NCBI GenBank assembly: GCA_026389255.1
Contig: JAPLIF010000268.1
Coordinates: 1 to 8,781 of the forward strand
Direction of reading: 5' to 3'
Origin: Cyanobacteriota bacterium
GTDB taxonomy: Bacteria > Cyanobacteriota > Cyanobacteriia > PCC-6307 > Cyanobiaceae
DNA length: 8,781 nt
In this document: piece by piece, positions 1 to 7,017 of the stretch
Layout: each line of letters starts with the position of its first letter
How positions within the stretch are numbered: the stretch's first letter is position 1
Position numbers and translations under genes: made by a program
Notes under the pieces: model-generated
Seen by the model: only the letters and a program-made list of their open reading frames with translations
Database searches by the model: none
What the model was told of the DNA's origin: nothing

Positions 1-1
1 G

Positions 2-688
2 TTGCTCTATCGCGGCCGTCTGATTGATGCCGTATTCCACAGTTGTAGTGGTGGCAGCACCGAGAACAGCGGCGAGATCTGGAATCGTCAGCTTCCGTAT
101 CTCACCAGCGTCTCGGATTTCGACCAGGTCAGTCCGTTGCGCAATTGGAGCCAGTCCTTTGAGCCCCAGGAGTTGCGTCGCGCCTTCGTGGAGATCGACG
201 GCGTTACCGCCATCGAGCCCCTGGTCACCTCGACCTCCGGGCGCATCCGCCAAGCCCGTGTTTCGGGCCCGGGGGGCCAGCTGGTTCTGAGTGGCGCCGA
301 ATTGCGCCGTCGGCTCGGCTTGCGCAGCACCTTGGTGCGCTTCCAGCTCCTGGCTCCGGCCAGGCCCCAGGGGTTGGCCGGAGGGGTTGGTCCGGTCCAT
401 GAAGCCGATGCTCCGGTGACGGCGGAGGTCGCCACGGCCCCAAGTTTGCCCCCTGGGTTCAGGTTCCGCCTGCCTCCCCCCCCACCGCCCCTGCCTCCCC
501 TCGCAGGGCTCCTGGGGTCGGCCCAGCCGGTTGCGCCGCCCACGTTGCTGGCCATCGGCCATGGCTATGGCCATGGAGTAGGAATGAGCCAATGGGGGGC
601 CTACGGCATGGCCCTGCGGGGTAAGAGCCATGCAGAAATCCTGCGTCATTACTACCAAGGAGCCGAACTGGGCTCCCGATCCCTCTGA
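2..688 (+). CDS. SpoIID/LytB-domain protein, 3' part (5' end outside window)
   Basis: This is the C-terminal part of a SpoIID/LytB-family protein. Members act on cell-wall peptidoglycan (lytic transglycosylase or amidase-enhancer activity) and are usually exported. The reading frame is open to the left edge, so the leucine codon at base 2 is probably internal, and the export signal and N-terminal half are missing. Counting from base 2, residues 12-26 carry the family motif FHSCSGGSTENSGEIW, and residues 184-201 carry the glycine-histidine motif GHGYGHGVGMSQWGAYG. The end (HAEILRHYYQGAEL) is the normal SpoIID terminus, so the gene is complete at its 3' end. Residues 148-167 form a proline-rich stretch just before the second motif, encoded by a C-rich run around 473-500. 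The last 59 bases overlap the only standard nagB start. Family assignment is firm; the substrate is not known from sequence. Confidence 0.85.
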   Translation: MLYRGRLIDAVFHSCSGGSTENSGEIWNRQLPYLTSVSDFDQVSPLRNWSQSFEPQELRRAFVEIDGVTAIEPLVTSTSGRIRQARVSGPGGQLVLSGAELRRRLGLRSTLVRFQLLAPARPQGLAGGVGPVHEADAPVTAEVATAPSLPPGFRFRLPPPPPPLPPLAGLLGSAQPVAPPTLLAIGHGYGHGVGMSQWGAYGMALRGKSHAEILRHYYQGAELGSRSL

Positions 689-1481
689 GCCTTCTGCCTG
701 GCTCCCGGGCCCGGCAACCCTCGAAGGGGGTCGCCATTCACCTCAGATCCTGCGGCTTGATGATGCCGAGGCCGTGGGGGAGCAGGTGGCCGAGTGGCTG
801 TTGGCTTCCCGGTTGGCCGATCCCAGACTTCCCCTGGGCCTGGCCACGGGTCGCACCATGGAGCCGGTCTATGCCGCCCTAGCCCGTCAATTCGCCCAGC
901 GGTCCGCCCCTGAGCGCCAAAGGGTGCGTCAGCAATGGTGCAGTTTCAATCTCGATGAATATGTGGGGCTCGCGCCCAGGGATCCCCGCTCTTTTGCGGC
1001 CACCATGGCCTCCCAGTTGGTGACCCCCCTGCAGCTCGAAGCGGAGTCCGTGTTGCTGCCCCGAGGCGATGGGGGTGATCCGGACGCTGAGGCCCGGCGT
1101 TATGCCTCCCTGCTGGCCGACAAGGGAGGTCTGGGGCTCCAGATCCTCGGCATTGGCGCCAATGGCCATGTGGGTTTCAACGAACCCCCCTGTGGTCCCG
1201 AAGTGGTCTGCCGTTGTGTCGCCCTGACCGCCAGCACCCGAGACGCCAATGCTTTTGCCTTTGGGGGCGATCCGGCCCAGGTGCCAGATCGGGCCATCAG
1301 CCTTGGTCTCCGTGAGATTCTGAACGCCCGCCGCATTCTCCTGGTGGCTACGGGTGGGGCCAAAGCAGAGGTGCTGCGCCGCGCCTTTGGGGAGTCCCCG
1401 ACGGCCGATCTGCCCGCGAGCTGGCTTCAGGGTCACCCGGATGTGACTGTCGTGGCGGATGCGGCGGCCCTTGGGGGTTAG
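630..1481 (+). CDS. nagB: Glucosamine-6-phosphate deaminase / sugar-phosphate isomerase (NagB family)
   Basis: Members convert glucosamine-6-phosphate to fructose-6-phosphate plus ammonia in the cytoplasm. The related 6-phosphogluconolactonases share the fold and are the main alternative. Visible motifs, numbered from the ATG at 630: phosphate-binding GLATGRT (70-76), FNLDEYVGL (106-114) with the expected catalytic Asp109, and GIGANGHVGFNEP (174-186) with His180 and Glu185, the NagB signature. The late segments ATGGAKAEVLRRAF and PASWLQGHPDV also fit. Conserved sequence begins only near residue 39. The first ~38 residues are proline-rich and unlike the family, and 59 bases of this stretch are shared with the end of the SpoIID-type gene. 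I see no ATG, GTG or TTG in frame between 630 and the conserved core (the next GTG, at 774, is inside it). The true start is therefore uncertain and may be non-standard. Close linkage suggests co-transcription with the upstream gene. Confidence 0.8.
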   Translation: MQKSCVITTKEPNWAPDPSEPSAWLPGPATLEGGRHSPQILRLDDAEAVGEQVAEWLLASRLADPRLPLGLATGRTMEPVYAALARQFAQRSAPERQRVRQQWCSFNLDEYVGLAPRDPRSFAATMASQLVTPLQLEAESVLLPRGDGGDPDAEARRYASLLADKGGLGLQILGIGANGHVGFNEPPCGPEVVCRCVALTASTRDANAFAFGGDPAQVPDRAISLGLREILNARRILLVATGGAKAEVLRRAFGESPTADLPASWLQGHPDVTVVADAAALGG

Positions 1482-1505
1482 CCCCGTGGGGCGCCATGGC
1501 CTGAA

Positions 1506-2294
1506 TCAGCTGGCCTCGAGAATCTGTTCCAGCAGGTTGTCATCCACCTCCAGGTTGCTGACAACGCTGCGAACGTCGTCCAGGTCTTCGATCACTTCCA
1601 ACATGCGCAGACAGGACTGCAGCGATTCGGTGTTCTCCAGCTGACAGGGCGTCACCGGGATCCAACGGTGCTCCCATTCCCTCACCCCAAGGCCTAGCCG
1701 TCTCAGACCATCCTGGAGGGCTTCGAGGTCGGCAAAGTCACCAAAGACTTCGGCCCCATTCGCCTCGATCTGCCAGCTCAGGACCGTAGGACCACCCCCT
1801 TCCGCAAGGGCGAGCAGGAGATCCAAAAAGGCCTCTTCATCAACATTTTGGCCACCGTTCAGGTCGACACGGACCACCGATCGCTGCACAAAGAGGTAGC
1901 TGACGCATCCGGTTTCGCCGAGGTTGCCCCCCTGCTTACCGAAGGCCAACCTCAGGTCCGCTGCCGTTCGATTGCGGTTATCGGTGAAGGCTTCCACCAA
2001 AACGGCCACGCCTCCCGCCCCGTAGCCCTCGTAGCGCACCGCTTCAAATTGTTGGCCGTCGGCGCCACTGGAGCCGGCACCCTTGGCGATCGCCCGATCG
2101 ATGTTGGCATTGGGCATGCCAGCGGCCTTGGCCTTTTCAATGGCAGTGCGCAACTGGAAGTTCCCGGCTGGATCGGCGCCGCCCCTGGCCGCCACCATGA
2201 TTTCCCGACCCAAGCGGGTGAACACCGCGCCGCGCTTGGCATCGACGACGGCTTTGGTGCGTTTGATCTGGGACCATTTGCTATGGCCAGCCAT
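1506..2294 (-). CDS. yebC: YebC/PmpR-family protein
   Basis: This 262-residue protein is a full-length YebC/PmpR (TACO1-type) protein. Members have been described as transcriptional regulators and, more recently, as factors that help ribosomes through difficult sequences; the role here is not decided by sequence. The family N-terminus [20 protein letters not shown] starts exactly at the ATG (2294-2292), which fixes the start. The helical segment [14 protein letters not shown] follows at 26-39. The second domain has [14 protein letters not shown] (88-101), FTDNRNRT (103-110) and [11 protein letters not shown] (119-129). The C-terminal domain is acidic (residues ~215-262). It is the last gene of the minus-strand operon rplU-rpmA-truB-yebC, 87 bases after truB, and ends 24 bases from the convergent nagB stop. 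No clear Shine-Dalgarno sequence precedes it. Confidence 0.93.
   Translation of the reverse strand: MAGHSKWSQIKRTKAVVDAKRGAVFTRLGREIMVAARGGADPAGNFQLRTAIEKAKAAGMPNANIDRAIAKGAGSSGADGQQFEAVRYEGYGAGGVAVLVEAFTDNRNRTAADLRLAFGKQGGNLGETGCVSYLFVQRSVVRVDLNGGQNVDEEAFLDLLLALAEGGGPTVLSWQIEANGAEVFGDFADLEALQDGLRRLGLGVREWEHRWIPVTPCQLENTESLQSCLRMLEVIEDLDDVRSVVSNLEVDDNLLEQILEAS
2085..2094. repeat. HIP1 element (GGCGATCGCC)
   Basis: This is a perfect palindrome containing the octamer GCGATCGC (2086-2093), the highly iterated palindrome that is over-represented in many cyanobacterial genomes. It lies inside yebC, as HIP1 sites commonly do in coding sequence. It is the only perfect copy I found in the window. 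Near matches such as the CGATCG cores around 4524 and 8696 are incomplete. Confidence 0.7.
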
Positions 2295-2381
2295 CAGAAA
2301 GGGGGGGAACGGTGGACAGGTGGTCTCCAGTCAGGGCCCCTGCAGCAAAAATCCTGCCAGCCGGCCGTCCCTTGGGCTCAG

Positions 2382-3350
2382 TCAGCTTTCCGCCTGAAAC
2401 ACGAGCCGGGGCTGGAGCTGGTCGCCGGCCACGGCTCGGGCGATGCCGGCGAGCCGACCCTCCTGGTTAAGAACCGCCACGGCTTCGTCCTCCAGGTGAC
2501 TGGTTGATGCCGAGAGTCGGCGCCCACAGTTCCAGTCCACCTCTTCCGCTGCCGTCAAGTGGCGCCGGCCAAGGTGGGGCAGGGCCAGCAGGGGATCCAG
2601 AAGGGCTGGCCGGGGATCCAGATCGAGGTTTTCCAGGGGTACGGCCTGGGCGAGGGTGAAGCCCAGGGCTTCACTGCGGCGAAGCTGGGCGAGGGCCCCA
2701 CCGCAGCCCAGCTGGTCACCCAGATCCCTGGCGAGGGCGCGAACATAGGTGCCGGCGGAACAGCGCACTCGGAGGGAGATCTGCCCCAGTTCGCCATTCC
2801 AGTTCAGGAGGCTGAGTTCGTGCAGGGTGACGCTCCTGGCCTCCAGGTGCGCCACTTCACCGCGTCGTGCCAGGGCATAGGCCCGTTCGCCATTGACATG
2901 GACTGCAGAGACCTGGGGAGGGAACTGGAGATGGGTGCCCCTGAAGGGCTCCAGCAGGGTTTCCAGTTGGGCAACCGTCAAATCAGGAACGGGGGCCCGC
3001 TCCATGACTTCCCCTTCGAGGTCGTCGCTGCTGGTTCGCAGCCCCAGCTGAATCGTGCCTTCGTAGGCTTTGAGTCCCGGCAGGTAGGGCAGCAGGCGGG
3101 TGGCGGCCCCCAAGGCGATGGGAAGCACCCCACTGACCGCAGGGTCGAGGGTGCCCCCATGACCCACTTTGCGGAGCCCATAGGCCCTGCGCACCCTGTT
3201 CACACAGGTGTGGGAGGTGGGCCCTGGGGGCTTGTCGAGGACCAGAAATCCGCAGGGGAGCGCGGCCAGCTCAGGCGACAGCGATGTTGATGCGCTTGCG
3301 GTTGCGCAGTCCCCGCTTGATCGATTCGAACTTGACGACCCCGGCCACAA
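2382..3350 (-). CDS. truB: tRNA pseudouridine(55) synthase TruB (start uncertain)
   Basis: TruB isomerises uridine 55 in the T-loop of tRNAs in the cytoplasm. Numbered from the ATG at 3350, the family N-terminus [15 protein letters not shown] begins at residue 33. The catalytic motif VGHGGTLDP spans 62-70 with catalytic Asp69, followed by [28 protein letters not shown] and, later, [16 protein letters not shown] are also typical. A C-terminal domain of TruB_C type ends with RLVFQAES. The first ~32 residues are Ser/Ala-rich and are encoded out of frame over the last 80 bases of rpmA. I see no ATG, GTG or TTG in frame between 3350 and the conserved core, only CTG codons (for example 3281-3279 and 3269-3267, the latter just after the rpmA stop). 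The start is therefore either strongly overlapping or a rare CTG. It is the third gene of the rplU operon. Confidence 0.92.
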   Translation of the reverse strand: MWPGSSSSNRSSGDCATASASTSLSPELAALPCGFLVLDKPPGPTSHTCVNRVRRAYGLRKVGHGGTLDPAVSGVLPIALGAATRLLPYLPGLKAYEGTIQLGLRTSSDDLEGEVMERAPVPDLTVAQLETLLEPFRGTHLQFPPQVSAVHVNGERAYALARRGEVAHLEARSVTLHELSLLNWNGELGQISLRVRCSAGTYVRALARDLGDQLGCGGALAQLRRSEALGFTLAQAVPLENLDLDPRPALLDPLLALPHLGRRHLTAAEEVDWNCGRRLSASTSHLEDEAVAVLNQEGRLAGIARAVAGDQLQPRLVFQAES

Positions 3351-3534
3351 GGGCGTAGAGGGTGTCGTCAGAACCGCGGCCGACGTTGACCCCGGGCATG
3401 ACGGCCGTGCCGCGTTGGCGGATCAGAATCGAACCTGCAGTAACGGTTTCGCCGCCGTAGGCCTTGACCCCCAACCGCTTGGAGTTGGAGTCGCGGCCGT
3501 TGCGCGTGGAGCCTGTGCCTTTCTTGTGGGCCAT
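3271..3534 (-). CDS. rpmA: 50S ribosomal protein L27
   Basis: An 87-residue L27, a protein of the large ribosomal subunit located near the peptidyl-transferase centre. The N-terminus [20 protein letters not shown] is the L27 signature and fixes the start. It is followed by LGVKAYGGE and by [20 protein letters not shown], the conserved central block. Length is normal for the family. The first residues are not preceded by the cleavable extension found in Firmicutes. The gene lies 59 bases downstream of rplU, in the usual rplU-rpmA order, and its last codons overlap the annotated truB start. No clear Shine-Dalgarno sequence precedes the ATG. Confidence 0.97.
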   Translation of the reverse strand: MAHKKGTGSTRNGRDSNSKRLGVKAYGGETVTAGSILIRQRGTAVMPGVNVGRGSDDTLYALVAGVVKFESIKRGLRNRKRINIAVA

Positions 3535-3593
3535 GGGGGGGACGGGAAGGGTTGTGGAAAGGGTGTTGACCCCAAGGTAAGAACCGGGGAGCG

Positions 3594-3953
3594 TCAGTCG
3601 AGTGGCTTGCCCGCCACGGTGATGGATTGGACCATCACCCGGGTGAGCTCCTGGCGGTGGCCGTTTTTACGGCGGGTTTTCTTTTTGGGCTGCATCTTGT
3701 ACACAATAATTTTGGGGCCCCGGCGGTGGGCCAAAACCTTGAGTTCCACCTTGGCTTGCTCCACATAGGGACGGCCCAGGGTGGTGCCGCTGGCATCCTT
3801 CACCAACAGGACGGTGTCCAGGGTGACGGTGCTGTCGACCTCGGCATCAAGACGGTCGAGGTCCAGGTAGCGGTTGGGCTGCAGCCAGAATTGCTGGCCG
3901 GAGGCCTCGACGATGGCGTAGGCGTTGCCTGGGGTTGGAGCGGAATCGGTCAT
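3594..3953 (-). CDS. rplU: 50S ribosomal protein L21
   Basis: A 119-residue L21, a large-subunit protein that binds 23S rRNA. The core [18 protein letters not shown] is the L21 N-terminal strand region. The basic block [20 protein letters not shown] is the family signature, and the protein ends in [10 protein letters not shown] chose the ATG at 3953-3951 (MTDSAP...) because it leaves a short leader before the core, as in other cyanobacterial L21 proteins. Two in-frame upstream ATGs (3986 and 4040) would add 11 or 29 residues unlike the family. It is the first gene of a minus-strand operon with rpmA, truB and yebC, and is divergent from kaiA. A rplU neighbour upstream of the kai genes is a known arrangement in marine Synechococcus, and in Prochlorococcus, where kaiA is lost. 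Confidence 0.95.
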   Translation of the reverse strand: MTDSAPTPGNAYAIVEASGQQFWLQPNRYLDLDRLDAEVDSTVTLDTVLLVKDASGTTLGRPYVEQAKVELKVLAHRRGPKIIVYKMQPKKKTRRKNGHRQELTRVMVQSITVAGKPLD

Positions 3954-4115
3954 GGGGCAGGCGGGCGCGGCCAGGCTGGCAGTCATCCCTGGGGAGGAGA
4001 TGGCACCATTGGGCCTGGACTCACGAATTTCAAAAGACAATCACAGATCCTCGCGTTTCCAGCCTCTTTTCGTCAAGATGCCCAAGGTTTTGGGCCCAGC
4101 CCCCCTCCCTGCTCG
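3954..4115. promoter_or_regulatory. Divergent control region between rplU and kaiA
   Basis: These 162 bases separate two divergent transcription units, so promoters for both rplU (leftward) and the kai genes (rightward) should lie here or just inside the gene ends. This is inferred from layout. I could not place convincing -35/-10 pairs: on the minus strand a TTGACG occurs near 4070, but no good -10 follows at the normal distance. The part nearest kaiA holds a perfect 6-bp inverted repeat (4080-4095). Neither gene has a recognisable Shine-Dalgarno sequence; kaiA is preceded by a pyrimidine-rich stretch (4096-4114). Confidence 0.5.
4080..4095. other. Perfect inverted repeat 20 bases upstream of kaiA
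   Basis: GCCCAA (4080-4085), loop GGTT, TTGGGC (4090-4095): a perfect 6-bp stem with a 4-base loop, ending 20 bases before the kaiA ATG. It could be an operator half-site pair or a hairpin in the kaiA leader RNA. It has no following T-run and so is not a terminator. A repeat this short can occur by chance in GC-rich DNA, so function is a guess. Confidence 0.35.
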
Positions 4116-4997
4116 ATGCCCGAGCCCCTGCTCACCATCGCTTCCTTGCTCATCGAACCAAGGCTCTCCCAGGCCTGTGGTCATTGCCTTCAGGGTGGGC
4201 GCTACCAATTGGTGTGCCTGGATCCCGGTGAGAATCCTGTGGAGGTGCTGGATCGACGCCGGGACGAATTCGATGCGGTCCTGCTGGAACAGGGGGTGCT
4301 CGCTCCCGATGTTCTTCGCGCTTTGGGGGACAAGGGGTTGTTGCTGCACGCAGTGGTGATCGGAGAGGTGACGGGTCGGCAGGAGTATCACGACGCCGAG
4401 GTTCATCTGCCCGCCGACCAGTTGGTGCAGTTGAGTTATTCGTTTGATGCGGCTGTTTCCCGTTTCCTGCGACGGGGCCTTTCCCATGGCGGCAGCCAGG
4501 GGGCGGGGCCGAGCAAGGATGCGAGCGATCGTTGGAAATTGGCCAATCGCCTCAATGGTCGCCTGGGCTATCTGGGGATCTACTACAAGCGAGATCCTTC
4601 ACGTTTTCTGCGAAATCTTGGCGAGAGCGAACGCCAAGACCTGCTTGATTCCCTTAAGCTCACTTACAGGGACCTGTTAATCAGTTATTTTCAGGATCCT
4701 GCGGCCGCTAACCAGGCCCTGGAAAGTTTCGTCAACACCGCTTTTTTTAGTGATTTACCGATCACCTACACTGTCGAAATTCACATGAATTTGATCGACG
4801 AGTATGAAAAGCAAATTAAGCTAGAGGGACACAAAAACAATTTTCTCCAGGATTACCGCCTTGCGCTTCTTGACGTGATGGCCCATCTTTGTGAGATGTA
4901 CCGCCGCTCCGTTCCTCCCGATGCCCCCCTGGGCTTGGCGGGCATGAAGGGTGGCCTTCCTAAGTCAGCAGCTTCCTTCGCCATGGACCAGTCCTAG
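4116..4997 (+). CDS. kaiA: Circadian clock protein KaiA
   Basis: KaiA is the positive element of the Kai oscillator. It binds the C-terminal tail of KaiC and holds out the A-loop, which stimulates KaiC autophosphorylation. The 293-residue protein begins [15 protein letters not shown]. Residues ~5-120 form the divergent pseudo-receiver domain. A short Gly/Ser-rich linker spans ~121-138. The C-terminal dimerisation and KaiC-binding domain runs from ~140 to 267, with [19 protein letters not shown] (150-168), [15 protein letters not shown] and [12 protein letters not shown]. Compared from memory with the 284-residue S. elongatus protein, the linker is about 14 residues shorter and 26 extra residues (268-293) follow the usual end. 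The frame is open further upstream, but that DNA is antisense rplU, so I start at the ATG at 4116. GC content falls sharply in the second half of the gene. kaiB begins 2 bases after the stop, implying co-transcription. Confidence 0.93.
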   Translation: MPEPLLTIASLLIEPRLSQACGHCLQGGRYQLVCLDPGENPVEVLDRRRDEFDAVLLEQGVLAPDVLRALGDKGLLLHAVVIGEVTGRQEYHDAEVHLPADQLVQLSYSFDAAVSRFLRRGLSHGGSQGAGPSKDASDRWKLANRLNGRLGYLGIYYKRDPSRFLRNLGESERQDLLDSLKLTYRDLLISYFQDPAAANQALESFVNTAFFSDLPITYTVEIHMNLIDEYEKQIKLEGHKNNFLQDYRLALLDVMAHLCEMYRRSVPPDAPLGLAGMKGGLPKSAASFAMDQS

Positions 4998-4999
4998 AA

Positions 5000-5341
5000 A
5001 TGCCACCTCGCAAGACCTACATCCTCAAGCTTTACGTCGCAGGTAACACCCCCAATTCGATGCGGGCTCTCAAAACACTGCGGAATATTCTTGAGACCGA
5101 GTTTCGGGGAGTTTATGCCCTGAAAGTAATTGATGTCCTGAAGAATCCCCAGCTGGCAGAGGAGGACAAGATTTTGGCGACACCCACCCTTGCCAAGATT
5201 TTGCCACCTCCCGTACGCCGCATCATTGGTGATCTATCTGATCGCGAAAGGGTTTTGATTGGTCTCGATCTGCTGTATGAGGAACTGAACGACGAGGCAT
5301 ACGAGGATGGTCTTTATGATGTCCCTGATCCGGACAACTGA
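5000..5341 (+). CDS. kaiB: Circadian clock protein KaiB
   Basis: KaiB is the negative element of the oscillator. It switches from a tetrameric ground-state fold to a thioredoxin-like fold, binds the CI ring of phosphorylated KaiC and sequesters KaiA. The 113-residue protein opens with [16 protein letters not shown] (5-20) and contains [20 protein letters not shown] and the [20 protein letters not shown] region. Gly88 and Asp90, the positions where substitutions are known to lock the S. elongatus protein in the switched fold, are present. About 20 residues after the core (94-113) form an acidic tail ending DVPDPDN. S. elongatus KaiB is 102 residues, so the tail is on the long side. The start is fixed by the conserved N-terminus. 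It sits 2 bases after kaiA and 59 bases before kaiC, with no clear ribosome binding site. Confidence 0.97.
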   Translation: MPPRKTYILKLYVAGNTPNSMRALKTLRNILETEFRGVYALKVIDVLKNPQLAEEDKILATPTLAKILPPPVRRIIGDLSDRERVLIGLDLLYEELNDEAYEDGLYDVPDPDN

Positions 5342-5400
5342 TTAGGGAAACGCACTTAAACTTCGTCTGATTCTGAATTAAACCTCATTTTTCTCATTTC

Positions 5401-6954
5401 ATGCAGGACCCCAGCCTATCCACTAACACCACTGGCAATGCCCTGATGCAGGTGCAGAAGCTCCCGACGGGGATGGAGGGTTTTGATGATATTTTACATG
5501 GAGGTTTACCCATTGGACGCTCGACGTTAATCAGCGGAACATCCGGTACTGGTAAAACCGTATTTTCGCTTAATTTCTTACATAATGGCATACGGGATTT
5601 TAATGAGCCCGGCATATTTGTGACCTTCGAAGAGTCACCCCTAGATATTTTACGTAACGCGGCCAGCTTTGGATGGAATCTTCGTGAAATGGTTGAGCAG
5701 GATAAGCTTTTTATCCTTGATGCCTCGCCAGATCCGGAGGGACAGGATGTGGCAGGGAGCTTTGATCTTTCTGGTCTTATTGAACGGATTAATTACGCCA
5801 TTCGCAAGTACAAAGCCCGTCGGGTGGCCATTGACTCCATAACGGCTGTTTTTCAGCAATACGATGCGGTCTCTGTCGTGCGACGGGAGATATTTCGGCT
5901 GATTGCCCGGCTCAAGGAGATTGGTGTAACGACGTTGATGACCACGGAACGCATTGACGAATATGGTCCTATTGCCCGTTATGGAGTGGAAGAATTTGTT
6001 AGTGATAATGTAGTTATTCTCCGTAATGTTTTGGAGGGAGAACGTCGTCGTCGTACGGTTGAAATCCTCAAACTCCGTGGTACGACCCACATGAAAGGTG
6101 AATTTCCTTTCACCATGGGAGCCCATGGCGTAAACATCTTTCCCTTGGGAGCCATGCGACTGACCCAGCGATCTTCCAATGTGCGGCTGAGTTCGGGAGT
6201 ACCGCGTCTCGATGAAATGTGTGGCGGTGGTTTCTTTAAGGATTCGATCATTTTGGCCACAGGTGCAACCGGAACGGGCAAGACGCTGTTGGTGAGTAAG
6301 TTTATAGAAGACGCCTGTGGCAGTAAAGAAAGGGCGATTTTGTTTGCCTATGAAGAATCGAGAGCCCAACTGCTCCGCAATGCCACGAGCTGGGGCATCG
6401 ACTTTGAACAAATGGAGCAGGATGGCCTACTGAAAATTATCTGTGCCTATCCCGAATCTACTGGCTTGGAAGACCACCTACAAATTATTAAAACAGAAAT
6501 CAGTGAATTTAAGCCATCTCGAATGGCCATCGATTCACTTTCGGCCTTGGCCCGTGGCGTTAGCCATAACGCTTTCCGTCAGTTTGTGATTGGGGTCACT
6601 GGCTATGCAAAGCAGGAGGAGATTGCCGGATTCTTTACGAATACATCTGAAGAGTTTATGGGTAGTCATTCCATCACCGACTCCCATATATCCACTATTA
6701 CGGATACCATTTTGCTGCTTCAGTATGTGGAAATACGTGGCGAGATGGCCCGCGCTCTCAACGTGTTCAAAATGCGGGGTTCTTGGCACGATAAAGGCAT
6801 CCGCGAATTTGTGATTACGGGGAACGGACCCGAAATTAAAGATTCATTCTCTAACTTTGAGCGTATTATCAGTGGTGTGCCCCACCGCATTACAACGGAT
6901 GAAAGGACTGATCTCGGACGTATTGCCCGTGGGGTGGCTAGTGAAGAATTCTAA
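5401..6954 (+). CDS. kaiC: Circadian clock protein KaiC (double ATPase, autokinase/phosphatase)
   Basis: KaiC is the central clock protein: a hexamer whose CI ring hydrolyses ATP slowly and whose CII ring phosphorylates and dephosphorylates itself in a daily cycle. The 517-residue protein has two RecA-like domains. CI (about 15-250) has Walker A GTSGTGKT at 46-53 (Lys52) and catalytic Glu77-Glu78. CII (about 260-497) has Walker A GATGTGKT at 288-295 (Lys294), catalytic Glu318-Glu319, Thr426, and the phosphorylation pair Ser431-Thr432 in DSHISTITDT. The A-loop region ERIISGVPHRIT (487-498) and the KaiA-binding tail follow. With the ATG at 5401 all these numbers match S. elongatus KaiC exactly, which supports this start; the C-terminus is two residues shorter. 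It should be fully functional. It ends with tandem stops TAA TAG. Codon use is more AT-rich than in the genes at the left of the window. Confidence 0.98.
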   Translation: MQDPSLSTNTTGNALMQVQKLPTGMEGFDDILHGGLPIGRSTLISGTSGTGKTVFSLNFLHNGIRDFNEPGIFVTFEESPLDILRNAASFGWNLREMVEQDKLFILDASPDPEGQDVAGSFDLSGLIERINYAIRKYKARRVAIDSITAVFQQYDAVSVVRREIFRLIARLKEIGVTTLMTTERIDEYGPIARYGVEEFVSDNVVILRNVLEGERRRRTVEILKLRGTTHMKGEFPFTMGAHGVNIFPLGAMRLTQRSSNVRLSSGVPRLDEMCGGGFFKDSIILATGATGTGKTLLVSKFIEDACGSKERAILFAYEESRAQLLRNATSWGIDFEQMEQDGLLKIICAYPESTGLEDHLQIIKTEISEFKPSRMAIDSLSALARGVSHNAFRQFVIGVTGYAKQEEIAGFFTNTSEEFMGSHSITDSHISTITDTILLLQYVEIRGEMARALNVFKMRGSWHDKGIREFVITGNGPEIKDSFSNFERIISGVPHRITTDERTDLGRIARGVASEEF

Positions 6955-6980
6955 TAGCTTTGGGCCCGTCTTCAAGTTTG

Positions 6981-6998
6981 CCTGTTGATTAAAACAGG
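6981..6998. terminator. Small hairpin between convergent kaiC and histidine kinase remnant
   Basis: CCTGTT (6981-6986), loop GATTAA, AACAGG (6993-6998): a perfect 6-bp stem with a 6-base loop, 26 bases after the kaiC stop and 19 bases beyond the end of the convergent kinase remnant. The position suits a shared terminator, but neither side has a clear T-run and the stem is weak. The whole gap (6955-7017) holds nothing else that I recognise. Confidence 0.35.
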
Positions 6999-7017
6999 GA
7001 AAGTATATACTGCTTGT

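Noticed and set aside
1474..1492. GC-rich hairpins (GGGG-TTAG-CCCC or GCCCC-GT-GGGGC) at the nagB/yebC convergent junction as a terminator.
   Set aside because: The stems are only 4-5 bp, they compete with each other, one has a 2-base loop, and no T-run follows on either strand.
1848..3290. Long plus-strand open frames opposite yebC and truB.
   Set aside because: These frames are shadows in GC-rich DNA opposite well-recognised genes. Their products are Gly/Gln/Ala-rich without known motifs.
3954..4040. Longer rplU starts at 4040 or 3986.
   Set aside because: The added residues do not resemble L21, and the ATG at 3953 gives a normal cyanobacterial L21 length.
3627..4115. The kaiA reading frame stays open far upstream, which would give a 456-residue protein.
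   Set aside because: This stretch is antisense to rplU and the divergent control region, and has no resemblance to a domain. KaiA similarity starts right at the ATG at 4116.
5342..5400. A separate kaiC promoter in the 59-base kaiB-kaiC gap.
   Set aside because: The gap is AT-rich, but I see no convincing -35/-10 pair. kaiB and kaiC are normally co-transcribed.
5650..6411. A 253-codon open frame antisense to kaiC.
   Set aside because: It lies wholly opposite strongly conserved KaiC sequence and shows no recognisable domain. I treat it as a chance open frame.
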